Assembly (NCBI GenBank): GCA_017462785.1
Contig: JAFTQJ010000066.1
Location: 47,111-111,110 of the forward strand
Length of the DNA stretch: 64,000 bases
Direction of reading: 5' to 3'
DNA from: Oscillospiraceae bacterium
Lineage (GTDB): Bacteria > Bacillota > Clostridia > Oscillospirales > Ruminococcaceae
Shown here: one piece after another, positions 44,047-52,426 of the stretch
Numbering within the stretch: the stretch's first letter is position 1
Layout of the letters: every line of letters begins with the position of its first letter
Notes under the pieces: generated by a model
What the model was told of the DNA's origin: nothing
The model's database searches: none
Seen by the model: the letters and a program-made list of their open reading frames with translations, nothing else
Program-made: the position numbers and the translations under genes

Positions 44047-44199
44047 TGTCGAAAAGCCTTGTTAGATTCAAAGGACGAAGTCCCTTGGCGGGTTGAGGGT
44101 ACGCAGTACCCTCGCAATATAGCCCCTCCCCCTCTGGGGGAGGGGTTGGGGTGGGGGCAATCTTTGGGGTTCTAACCCCCAAAAAAGACTTTTTTGATA
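44047..44199 (-). repeat. Three-hairpin intergenic repeat, type A, copy 3 (inverted)
   Basis: This 153-bp copy is in reverse orientation between two convergent genes. Read on the minus strand it has the C/G-rich hairpin, GAGGGTAC/GTACCCTC and CAAGGGAC/GTCCTTTG. The last stem differs from the other copies by one base, which turns an A-T pair into a G-T (wobble) pair and so keeps the helix on that strand. Confidence 0.85.
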
Positions 44200-44206
44200 T
44201 ATGTAC

Positions 44207-44899
44207 TCATTTCACCGTCAGCAGCGAAACCACAAACTGATTCTCCTCCTCGGCTGCCGCAGATGCCTTGCCGTTGAGGTAGCTGACGTGGAGCAGGTAG
44301 GAAACGAGATTGCCGCTTTCCTTGTCCTCATAGTGGTATTTGTAGGTTTCCACAACGCCCTCGCTTGTGTACTTGGTACGCAGGGGGGCAAAACCGATGT
44401 ATTCCTGCACTGCTGCGGAATCCATTCCGGTGTTGATCATTGCAGCGTCAACATGTCCCCTCGTTTCCACGCCCTGCCCGTAGGTCTTGAGCTGGGTGTA
44501 GTCGTAGTAGGTCACTTCCGTGATGACGTTGTTCACAGTTCCGGCAAAGATCAGCCATTCCGGAACGGAAACCCCGCTGACCTCCACGGACTTGCTGCTT
44601 TCATACAGATAGGAATACTCCTGTGCCGCCGCTGCCGCATTCACACAGGCATAGTCGGATGAACCGGTAAGCTCCACCTTGGTGTATTTCTCCGCAGTTT
44701 CGGGACTTACGCCGATCTGCTCGGAAAGGGAACGGGCATAGCGTGCACCGTCATTCTTCCACGCATTCACCTTTGCGGAAATGAGTGCAATGATGGCGAC
44801 GATGACGATCACGCCGAAAAGAATGGCTGCTGCCTGAGGAGAAAAACGACGTTTTACCTTCCTCGGCTGTTTGTTCTGTGCATTGGTTGTCTGTGGCAT
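44207..44899 (-). CDS. Single-pass membrane protein of unknown function
   Basis: The 230-residue product has a basic start ('KQPRKVKRRF'), one membrane segment ('AAAILFGVIVIVAIIALISA', about residues 22-41) and an extracellular domain of about 185 residues. The ATG at 44899 follows GAGGAGG; a longer in-frame reading runs back into the upstream gene without support. It lies 80 bp after the YnbB-type gene and may be the last gene of the murD run. No domain recognised. Confidence 0.8.
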   Translation of the reverse strand: MPQTTNAQNKQPRKVKRRFSPQAAAILFGVIVIVAIIALISAKVNAWKNDGARYARSLSEQIGVSPETAEKYTKVELTGSSDYACVNAAAAAQEYSYLYESSKSVEVSGVSVPEWLIFAGTVNNVITEVTYYDYTQLKTYGQGVETRGHVDAAMINTGMDSAAVQEYIGFAPLRTKYTSEGVVETYKYHYEDKESGNLVSYLLHVSYLNGKASAAAEEENQFVVSLLTVK

Positions 44900-44978
44900 G
44901 TGATTTCCTCCTCTTGAAAAATAATGGATCGCCCTTGTTTTCGGGGCTTCATTCCGCACAAGCGGAAACGGGTCGTGT

Positions 44979-46253
44979 TTACAGATGCAGCAGACCTCTG
45001 CTGAGCATCTCCTGAGCTGCCAGAAGTACGCCGATCCGGCTGCTGTTGTAGCTGATGCCGCCCTGCATCCATGCGGCATACGGCTCACGAAGCGGAGCAT
45101 CCGCAGAAAGCTCGATGGATGCACCCATGGTGAATGCTCCGGCTGCCATGATGACCTGACTGGAATAGCCCGGCATGTCCCACGGCTCGGGGGTCACATA
45201 GGAATCGATCGGGGAACCCTTCTGGATCCCCTGACAGAACGCAATCAGGTTTTCCGGTGTCTGGAGCTGGAGTGCTGTTACGATGTCCCCCCTCGGTTCA
45301 TCCGCACGGGGCGAGCAGGCAAAGCCCAGCTCTGTGAACAGCTCTGCTGCAAAAGCGGCTGTTTTCAGGGCATTTGCGGTGATGTCCGGTGCTAAGTACA
45401 GACCCTGATACATCTCACGGTTCATACCGAGGGTCGCTCCGACCTCCTTGCCCATGCCGACACAGGTCAGGCGATAGGCACATAATTCGACAAGCTTCGA
45501 GCGTCCGGCGATATAACCGCCCGTTCTCGCAATGCCGCCGCCGGCATTCTTGATGAGCGAACCGATGATGATGTCGGCTCCCACATCCGTCGGCTCCCTG
45601 TCCTCGACAAATTCACCGTAGCAGTTGTCCACCATGATGACCGCATCCGGATTGCCTTTCCGGACTGCCTGCACCATCTGTGCAATGTCGTCAATTGTGA
45701 ATGCACGGCGGAGGGAATAGCCCCTCGACCGCTGAATATAGGCGACCTTTGCCCCCTTCACTGCCTCCGGAATCGCTGCAAGGTCTGCTTTGCCATCCTC
45801 CAGCAGATCGACCTGACCATAGGTCACGCCGTAATCCGCAAGGCTGCCGTTTCCGGCTTCGCCTGCAATGCCGATGACCTCTTCCAGCGTATCATAGGGC
45901 TTTCCGGTGATGGATACGATCCGATCCCCCGTCCGCAGTACGCCGAACAGTGCCACGGAAAGTGCATGGGTGCCGGATACGAAATTGTGCCGTACCAGTG
46001 CATCCTCCGTATGCATCACATCCGCCCAGACGGTATCGAGCGTATCACGTCCGATGTCGCCGTAGCCGTAGCCGGTCGTACCGCCAAGGCATGCCTCGCT
46101 GACCTTGTTGTTTGCAAAGGCAGCCAGAATCTTTGCCGCATTATTTGCCGCTGTTTCGTCAATTTTCGTAAAACATGCCGCACAGTTCTGCTCCGCCCTC
46201 TCTGCGAGTGCGAGCAGACGGGCATCTATCTGAAAATAATCAAGAATTCCCAT
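44979..46253 (-). CDS. Methionine gamma-lyase-family PLP protein (YnbB-like)
   Basis: The 424-residue product matches the Met_gamma_lyase/'aluminium resistance' family of PLP enzymes. It has 'GYGYGDIGRDTLD', 'VSGTHALSVALFG', 'VMVDNCYGEFVE' (as IMVDNCYGEF) and 'GSLIKNAGGGIARTGGYIAG' with the PLP Lys. The true reaction in this family is poorly known; C-S lyase activity is expected. Its start overlaps the GNAT gene end by 14 bp. Confidence 0.9.
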   Translation of the reverse strand: MGILDYFQIDARLLALAERAEQNCAACFTKIDETAANNAAKILAAFANNKVSEACLGGTTGYGYGDIGRDTLDTVWADVMHTEDALVRHNFVSGTHALSVALFGVLRTGDRIVSITGKPYDTLEEVIGIAGEAGNGSLADYGVTYGQVDLLEDGKADLAAIPEAVKGAKVAYIQRSRGYSLRRAFTIDDIAQMVQAVRKGNPDAVIMVDNCYGEFVEDREPTDVGADIIIGSLIKNAGGGIARTGGYIAGRSKLVELCAYRLTCVGMGKEVGATLGMNREMYQGLYLAPDITANALKTAAFAAELFTELGFACSPRADEPRGDIVTALQLQTPENLIAFCQGIQKGSPIDSYVTPEPWDMPGYSSQVIMAAGAFTMGASIELSADAPLREPYAAWMQGGISYNSSRIGVLLAAQEMLSRGLLHL

Positions 46254-47031
46254 TGTCTAAACGACCTTTCTGTAAATTATCCTTTTCCTGCTCCATCCTT
46301 TCGAGCACATATTCCGTTTCCAGTGCCCGAAAACCGATCTCACGGTAAAAGCTTTCACGGATGTCCAGTGCATAGAGCACTGCCGTTTTGCCGAACTGTG
46401 CAAGGAATCCGGCAAGCCACCGCAGGAAAATGCGGGCATGTCCCAGTCCTCTTGCCTCCGGACGGGTCGCCACCTGCCCGACCAGCACATGGTTGTCAAT
46501 GTCGAACATGATGCTTGCCGTGGTATCCTTCCGGTACGTCATTACACGGCTCACGCCATGCCGGCAGCGGTGGGAGGTATCGGTCAGCCAGAGGGCATAG
46601 TCCTGCAAATTCGGGAAGCCTGCTGACAGGATCTCATAAACCTCGGCAAGGGGCGGATGGAAATCCACGGTTTCCTCCGCATCCACCGGTGCATCATCGG
46701 GCACAAGCTCGAACATGGTGCGGTGCAGGCTCCGGTATTCCGGCAGACGATCCGCAAGCATGGTGCGGACAGGCTCATTGCATTCGACACGGAACGGCTG
46801 GTGCATTTGCAGGAACACTGCCAGATCCTCCGCATCCTCCTCCTGCACATTGCAGATGAGCACTGTGTCATTGAGCCGCAGCATCACGCCATTTTCGCCC
46901 ACGGCGTAGAACTGGCAGAAGGAATATCCCAGTCCATACGCCTTGTAATAAGAAAACATTTTCCGTCCACGCCAGCTCTGCCGCAGCAGATCCGTGTCCA
47001 GTTCGCTGTCAATTTCTAATTGTCGTATCAT
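46240..47031 (-). CDS. GNAT family acetyltransferase
   Basis: The 263-residue product starts MIRQLEIDSELDTDLLRQSW. The C-terminal half has the GNAT core 'HVLVGQVATRPEARGLGHARIFLRWLAGFLAQFGKTAVLYAL', with the acetyl-CoA loop 'RPEARGLGHA', and 'ESFYREIGFRALETEYVLER'. The N-terminal half is unassigned. The start overlaps the stop of the M42 peptidase gene (ATGA). Substrate unknown. Confidence 0.87.
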   Translation of the reverse strand: MIRQLEIDSELDTDLLRQSWRGRKMFSYYKAYGLGYSFCQFYAVGENGVMLRLNDTVLICNVQEEDAEDLAVFLQMHQPFRVECNEPVRTMLADRLPEYRSLHRTMFELVPDDAPVDAEETVDFHPPLAEVYEILSAGFPNLQDYALWLTDTSHRCRHGVSRVMTYRKDTTASIMFDIDNHVLVGQVATRPEARGLGHARIFLRWLAGFLAQFGKTAVLYALDIRESFYREIGFRALETEYVLERMEQEKDNLQKGRLDNGNS

Positions 47032-48056
47032 AATTCTTCCATCTTCTCCAGCAGTTTTGCAGTGAGATTCAGACACTGCTCCATATCACTCAGCTGTGCG
47101 GTACAGGAGGGTGAATGCAGGCATCTGCACGGTACGGAAATCGCCAGTGTCCGCACACCGCTGCGTGATACATGCACTGCCCCTGCATCATTGCCGCCTG
47201 CAATGCGGCTCTTGGTCTGGCAGGGAATGCCCATTTCATCGGCAAGCTCAAATGCGATCCGGTACAGCTCCTTGTCATAGATGGTGCTTCTGTCCATGAA
47301 GGACACCACAGGACCGCCGCCCAGCCTGCACACTGCCGCATCCCCCGTTACGCCGTCAAGATCCGCTGCGGTGGTTGCCTCAAGGATCAGGGCAAAATCG
47401 GGGTTGATCGTATATGCTGCCGCACGGCTGCCACGCAGTCCGATCTCCTCCTGTACGAAGAAGGCGAACCACATATCATAGGGAAGCTCCTGTTCCAGAA
47501 GCTCCAGCATCACTGCACAGCCGAAGCGGTCATCAATTGCCTTTGCCGTTACTCTGCCGCCGCCGAGGGCGGTGTATTCTCCCATGAAATAAATGCTGTC
47601 ACCGGGGGAAACGAAGCGTTTTGCATCGTCCGCATCCTTTGCACCGATGTCGGCATAGAGAGCATCCATTTTCGGCTTTTCGTCACGCTGGGAGCCGGAA
47701 AGCAGGTGGATGGGCGTGGAGCCGATCACACCGGGGAGCTTCTGTCTGCCGACCATGACATTTCTGCCGAGTACCACATCCGCATCCACGCCGCCGACTG
47801 CGGCAACGGAGAGTGTGCCATCCGCACGGATGCCGGTCACGATCAGACCGACCTCATCCATATGTGCACCGAGCATCACCGTCTTATCCGGCGTGTTTCT
47901 GCCCTTTTTATGCACGAGCAGATTGCCGAGGGGGTCGGTTTTCATTTCGAGAATATCGGGGATCTGCGAGATCTTTTCCACAAGGAAGTCATGCACAGCA
48001 TTCTCCTCACCGGAAACGCCGCAGATACCGCAGAGAGTTTCAAGATACTTCAGCAT
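47028..48056 (-). CDS. M42 family metallo-aminopeptidase, second copy
   Basis: M42 enzymes are cytosolic dinuclear Zn/Co aminopeptidases forming large shells. The 342-residue product has ligands in 'MLGAHMDEVGLIV', 'KAIDDRFGCAVML', 'VQEEIGLRGSRAA' and a C-terminal His in 'CRCLHSPS'. The start at 48056 follows GGAGGTG and overlaps the upstream peptidase stop (TGATG). Confidence 0.93.
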   Translation of the reverse strand: MLKYLETLCGICGVSGEENAVHDFLVEKISQIPDILEMKTDPLGNLLVHKKGRNTPDKTVMLGAHMDEVGLIVTGIRADGTLSVAAVGGVDADVVLGRNVMVGRQKLPGVIGSTPIHLLSGSQRDEKPKMDALYADIGAKDADDAKRFVSPGDSIYFMGEYTALGGGRVTAKAIDDRFGCAVMLELLEQELPYDMWFAFFVQEEIGLRGSRAAAYTINPDFALILEATTAADLDGVTGDAAVCRLGGGPVVSFMDRSTIYDKELYRIAFELADEMGIPCQTKSRIAGGNDAGAVHVSRSGVRTLAISVPCRCLHSPSCTAQLSDMEQCLNLTAKLLEKMEEL

Positions 48057-49078
48057 CACTTGCACCTCCTCAGATATGCCGCCAGCAGGTCGCCCGTCAT
48101 GGCGACATCCTTGAGCGAAATGATCTCCGCCGGTGTGTGCATATAGCGAAGCGGAATGGAAACGGTACACGCCTTCACACCGCCACGGCAGACGGAGAAC
48201 TGATCCGCATTCGTGCCGGTCGTGCCTGCCATGACTTCATACTGCCACGGAATGCCGCAGGCATCCGCAGCCTCGCAAAGTCCCTTGGTCACGGACTTGG
48301 AAAGTGACGGGGAGAAGCCGATCATCGGACCTTCACCCATTTTTCCGGTCTTGGTTTCGCTGTCGCCGAGATTCCGTGCAAAGCTCACATCCACGGCAAG
48401 TGCAATGTCGGGGTCAGCCGCATAGCAGCCGATCTTTGCTCCACGTTCGCCGACCTCCTCCTGTGTGGAAAACTGCACTGTCACACGGCAGGGAAGCTCC
48501 TCATCCTTGACGCTGTGCAGTGCACTCAGGATCGCCGCAACACCGCAGCGGTCATCGAGTGCCGGAGAGGTGAAGCGGTCGCCCAGCATACGGGCGATGT
48601 GTCCGGCGAAGGTCACGCTGTCACCGGGGGAGAGGATCTCCCGCAGCTCCTGTGCAGAATAGCCCGTATCAATGCGGACATCCTCGAATTGCAGGACTTT
48701 TTCATCACCGCTTGTCAGATGGGGCGGCATGGCACACACCACGCCGTCAATGCATTCTCTGCCGTGCAGGTGCACCCTCTGTGCCGGCAGGAGTCTGCGG
48801 TCGATGCCGCCGACATTGCCGACGGTCACAAAGCCGTCCTCCGTGATGCTTGTCACCACCATGCCGATCTGGTCGATGTGGGCATCGAGCAGGACATGGG
48901 GTGCGTCGGGGTCGGGATTTCCGCAGGTGCCGATGACATTCCCATGGGAAATGTGTGTATCCGGACAGTATAATTTCAGAAATTCCGCAGCGGTCGCAGC
49001 CGCCGCTGTTTCATCTCCGGAGATGCCCGTCACCCGACAAAGGGCGGTGAGCATATCCGCAATGATCTGTGTTTTCAT
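48056..49078 (-). CDS. M42 family metallo-aminopeptidase, first copy
   Basis: The 340-residue product has metal ligands in 'LLDAHIDQIGMVV', 'PALDDRCGVAAIL' and 'STQEEVGERGAKIG', and ends with 'IPLRYMHTPAEIISL'. It is a diverged paralogue of the next gene and the two may form mixed or specialised particles. The start overlaps the murD stop by 3 bp, so peptidase synthesis is coupled to murD. Confidence 0.93.
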   Translation of the reverse strand: MKTQIIADMLTALCRVTGISGDETAAAATAAEFLKLYCPDTHISHGNVIGTCGNPDPDAPHVLLDAHIDQIGMVVTSITEDGFVTVGNVGGIDRRLLPAQRVHLHGRECIDGVVCAMPPHLTSGDEKVLQFEDVRIDTGYSAQELREILSPGDSVTFAGHIARMLGDRFTSPALDDRCGVAAILSALHSVKDEELPCRVTVQFSTQEEVGERGAKIGCYAADPDIALAVDVSFARNLGDSETKTGKMGEGPMIGFSPSLSKSVTKGLCEAADACGIPWQYEVMAGTTGTNADQFSVCRGGVKACTVSIPLRYMHTPAEIISLKDVAMTGDLLAAYLRRCK

Positions 49079-50469
49079 CAGTTCAGCTCCTTTACCAGCC
49101 GCTTGTAGTGCTGACCACGCACTTCAAAATTCGGGTAGAGGTCAAAGCTTGCACATGCAGGGGAAAGCGTCACAATATCGCCGCTTTTTGCATTCTGTGC
49201 TGCAAGCTCCACAGCATGCTCCATAGAATCCGCATGGAGAATGGTCAGGGCATCGGGGTCATAATTCTTTGCAGCGGTGACTGCCGCTTCGATCTTCGGA
49301 GCTGTCACGCCCATCAGGATGAGGGTCTTGACACGGTCGCAGACGGTTTCCGCCATCGGCTCGAAGGGGATCTTCTTGTCATAGCCGCCGGCGAGTACAA
49401 TGATCTTCTGCTCAAAGCTCCGCAGACCTGCCAGCACTCTGGTGGGGCTGGTGGCAATGCTGTCGTTGTACCATCTTACGCCCTTTACCTCACGGACGAA
49501 TTCGATTCTGTGCTCCACGCCGCCGAATTCCTTGGCAACCTTGACAAAATCCGCAATTTCCACCTCACCCCAGAGCACGGAGATCACGCCGAGGAAATTC
49601 TCGACATTGTGCATACCGGGGATGCGGATGTCATCCTTGTGGACAACCGGCGTAATTTCGCCCTTTTCGGTGTAGCAGAGCATGCCGTCCTCACGCAGGA
49701 ATGCACCTCTTTCCGGCATTTCACGGCGGGTGAACCAGCAGAGCTTACCTCTCACCATGGGAGCGAGAGCCTTGGTGCCCTCGTTGTCGAGGTTGAGGAC
49801 GGTACGGGAGAATGCATTCTGGTGTGCGATGAGGTGGGTCTTGCATTCGGTGTACTCCTCCATTGTGCCGTGCACATCGAGGTGATTGGGGGTGATATTG
49901 GTAATCAGTGCAGTATCGGGGGATCTTCTCATGGAGATGAGCTGGAAGCTGGACAGCTCGACCACGGCTGCATCATCCTCGGAGATCTGCTCAATGATGG
50001 GGAGGAGTGCACGTCCGATATTGCCGCCCTTGTGGACGGTCACACCTGCGGCTGTGAGAATTTCAGCGATCAGGGTCGTGGAAGTGGACTTGCCGTCGGA
50101 GCCTGTGACTGCATAGATCTTGCAGGGGCACAGATCGAAGAAGCTCTCCATTTCGGAGGTGATGACAACGCCGGCTTCACGGGCTTTGGCAAGTGCAGGA
50201 TTGTTGAAATACATACCGGGGGTACGGAATACCACATCAAAATCCGTCAGGGAATCGAGGTAATCCTCACCAAGACGGAACTGCACGCCCTTTGCGGAGA
50301 GCATATCATAGGTTTCCTGAAATTTGTCCGCACTGCGTTTATCAAGCACGGTGACAGCGATGCCCTTGTCACGGAACAGGGAGATCAGCTCCGTATGGCT
50401 CACACCGGTACCGATGAAAGCAACATTCTTCTGCTTCATATCGTCAAAAAATCTTGTGATCTTACTCAT
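49078..50469 (-). CDS. murD: UDP-N-acetylmuramoylalanine-D-glutamate ligase
   Basis: MurD adds D-Glu to UDP-MurNAc-L-Ala in peptidoglycan synthesis. The 463-residue product has an N-terminal UDP-binding domain ('NVAFIGTGVSHTEL'), the ATP loop 'AVTGSDGKSTST', 'NITPNHLDVHGTMEEY', 'EHRIEFVREVKGVRWYNDSIATSPT' and 'SPACASFDLYPNFEVRG'. GGAGG lies five bases before the ATG at 50469. It stands alone from other mur genes and leads an operon with two peptidases. Confidence 0.97.
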   Translation of the reverse strand: MSKITRFFDDMKQKNVAFIGTGVSHTELISLFRDKGIAVTVLDKRSADKFQETYDMLSAKGVQFRLGEDYLDSLTDFDVVFRTPGMYFNNPALAKAREAGVVITSEMESFFDLCPCKIYAVTGSDGKSTSTTLIAEILTAAGVTVHKGGNIGRALLPIIEQISEDDAAVVELSSFQLISMRRSPDTALITNITPNHLDVHGTMEEYTECKTHLIAHQNAFSRTVLNLDNEGTKALAPMVRGKLCWFTRREMPERGAFLREDGMLCYTEKGEITPVVHKDDIRIPGMHNVENFLGVISVLWGEVEIADFVKVAKEFGGVEHRIEFVREVKGVRWYNDSIATSPTRVLAGLRSFEQKIIVLAGGYDKKIPFEPMAETVCDRVKTLILMGVTAPKIEAAVTAAKNYDPDALTILHADSMEHAVELAAQNAKSGDIVTLSPACASFDLYPNFEVRGQHYKRLVKELN

Positions 50470-50508
50470 AATATCCTCCATGCTGTAAGAATTTCATATC
50501 TAATACCT

Positions 50509-50537
50509 ATTATAACAGAAAGAATGCAAAAAATCAA
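50509..50537 (-). promoter_or_regulatory. Promoter of murD operon
   Basis: TTGATT and TATAAT are separated by 17 bp on the minus strand. Confidence 0.65.
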
Positions 50538-50581
50538 TCATTTTCAGGAATTCCATTCAAATTTAAGCCAGAATTAAAAAA

Positions 50582-51847
50582 TCATCCCTTTTTCCGGCAT
50601 TCCAGCGGATAAAGCAGCAGGATTGCGGGAAGATTACAGTACGCCATGCCAGCATTGGCAATGTCCGCAAGCGTCCAGACAAGCTCCAGCTGTGTCACAG
50701 CCCCGATACATGCCGCAATGCAGAAAAACAGCCGGAATGCATTCACATATCTGCCGCCCGTGAGATAGGAAAATGCCTTGCTGCCGCAGTATCCCCAACC
50801 GATCAGCGTGCACAGGGCAAAAAGGGCGATCACCGGCGGCAGGAAGAGATCCGCCCATGCACCCATACTGCACCGGAATGCCTCCAGCACCAGCACACCG
50901 CCGTTTGCACCGCAGTCCTGCACACCCGTGCAGAGGATCGCCAGTGCCGTGACCGTGCAGCAGACAAGGGTGTCGAGTATGACCTCGCACATACCGTAAA
51001 CACCCAGACGTTCCGGTTCTGCGTCCGCATCACCATGCAGGACACTGCTGCTGCCGAGTCCCGCTTCATTGGAAAAGACCCCTCGCCGGATGCCAGCTGA
51101 AACCGCCGCACCGCTGATGCCGCCGCCGATCTCTGCGAAGCCGAAAGCATCCCGAAAGATCGAGGAAAAAGCTTCTCCGAGATGCTCCCGATGCTGGAAG
51201 ATCACAAACGCCGCACCCAGCAGATACACCGCTGACAGCAGCGGAACAGCCGCCTGTGTGAACTGCCCGATGCGTTTCGTGCCGCCAATGAGCACGGCAA
51301 AGGTCAGGAACATGGCGAGCAGCCCCGTTGTCAGCTCCGGCATGCCGAATGCGGCATGGAGGGTCTGTGCCATGGTGTTTGACTGGGTCATATTGCCCAT
51401 GCCGAAGCTTGCAAGCACACAGCAGCATGCAAATGCACCGGCAAGCCGCCGGCTGCCAAGCCCCTCACGCAGATATGCCATTGCACCGCAGCTTTCCTCC
51501 GTGCGGTACTTGCAGCCGAGGTAATTTTCCGCATAGATCAGAGCCATGCCGGCAAGTGCCGCCATCCACATCCAGAATATTGCCCCTGCACCGCCGATCG
51601 TCAGAGCCGTGGCAACACCTGCAATATTGCCCGTTCCCATTGCCGCCGCAAGGGAGGCAGTGCTTGCGGCAAATGCGGAAAGTCCATGTGTTTTCGCTCT
51701 TTTTTCCGGTTTATGCAGGAGCAGGCGGAAGCTCCGCAGTGCCCTGCATTTTCCGCAGCAAAGACAGAACACCCCCGTTCCCAGCAGCAGGATAAGCAGA
51801 CCATTGCCCCACAGGAGCTGATTGAGGGCGTTGAGCAGATCAAGCAT
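50582..51847 (-). CDS. Alanine/sodium symporter family protein (AGCS)
   Basis: The 421-residue product has about 10-11 membrane segments and AGCS patterns 'AAMGTGNIAGVATALTIGGAGAIFWMW', 'GMGNMTQSNTMA' and 'RRGVFSNEAGLGSSSVLHG'. It should import Ala or Gly with Na+ or H+. The start at 51847 follows AGGGGA; a much longer open frame upstream is not supported. It converges with no gene downstream and diverges from the PH pair. Confidence 0.93.
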   Translation of the reverse strand: MLDLLNALNQLLWGNGLLILLLGTGVFCLCCGKCRALRSFRLLLHKPEKRAKTHGLSAFAASTASLAAAMGTGNIAGVATALTIGGAGAIFWMWMAALAGMALIYAENYLGCKYRTEESCGAMAYLREGLGSRRLAGAFACCCVLASFGMGNMTQSNTMAQTLHAAFGMPELTTGLLAMFLTFAVLIGGTKRIGQFTQAAVPLLSAVYLLGAAFVIFQHREHLGEAFSSIFRDAFGFAEIGGGISGAAVSAGIRRGVFSNEAGLGSSSVLHGDADAEPERLGVYGMCEVILDTLVCCTVTALAILCTGVQDCGANGGVLVLEAFRCSMGAWADLFLPPVIALFALCTLIGWGYCGSKAFSYLTGGRYVNAFRLFFCIAACIGAVTQLELVWTLADIANAGMAYCNLPAILLLYPLECRKKG

Positions 51848-51979
51848 CGCAAATTCCCCTTTCTTTTTGCAGTTCTCTGCATTTTTGACCATACTGTTGT
51901 ATAATATATGGGGGAATGCTCCGCTGCATGACATGCGTTTTTGGGGGATTCCAAGGGCGAAGCCCCGAAAGGAGTGTAT

Positions 51980-52426
51980 ATGAAAGATTACCATACAGAT
52001 CCGGCTGCTGCATATGTGCTGCAAATATTGCTCCTGCTTTTCGCCGGCATCCTCTGCTTTCTGATGTTTCTCTTCCTGCGTGGATTCCCCGTGCTCCGGC
52101 TTGTCTGCTGCATCGCTGTGCTCCTCTGTGCCGTCCTCTTCGGCGGGCTGCTCTTTCCCCTGTGGCTGCACAGTGTCAGGTGCATCGTCAGTGAGGGGAG
52201 GATCACCGTAAAATCGGGCATTTTCCTCCGGCAGGAACGCTCCGTTACGCTGCATTCCGTCCAGTTTGCTGAGAGCATCCACGGCCCTTTGCACGGCAGA
52301 TGGGGCATGAATTTCATTCTTCTCCATGTCTGCGGCGGCAGGCTCGTGCTGCCGTTCCTCGGAGCAAAAGACCGGCAGGAGATCACGGATTTTCTGCAAA
52401 AGAAGGGGGTATTCCATGCACCGTGA
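51980..52426 (+). CDS. Bacterial PH domain membrane protein (YdbS-like)
   Basis: The 148-residue product has two membrane segments (about 10-32 and 37-58) and then a bPH2 domain ('VRCIVSEGRITVKSGIFLRQERSVTLHSVQFAE'). AAAGGAG precedes the ATG. It overlaps the next gene by 11 bp. The YdbS/YdbT pair is common in Firmicutes and has been linked to resistance to amylolysin-type bacteriocins; that role is not shown here. Confidence 0.87.
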   Translation: MKDYHTDPAAAYVLQILLLLFAGILCFLMFLFLRGFPVLRLVCCIAVLLCAVLFGGLLFPLWLHSVRCIVSEGRITVKSGIFLRQERSVTLHSVQFAESIHGPLHGRWGMNFILLHVCGGRLVLPFLGAKDRQEITDFLQKKGVFHAP

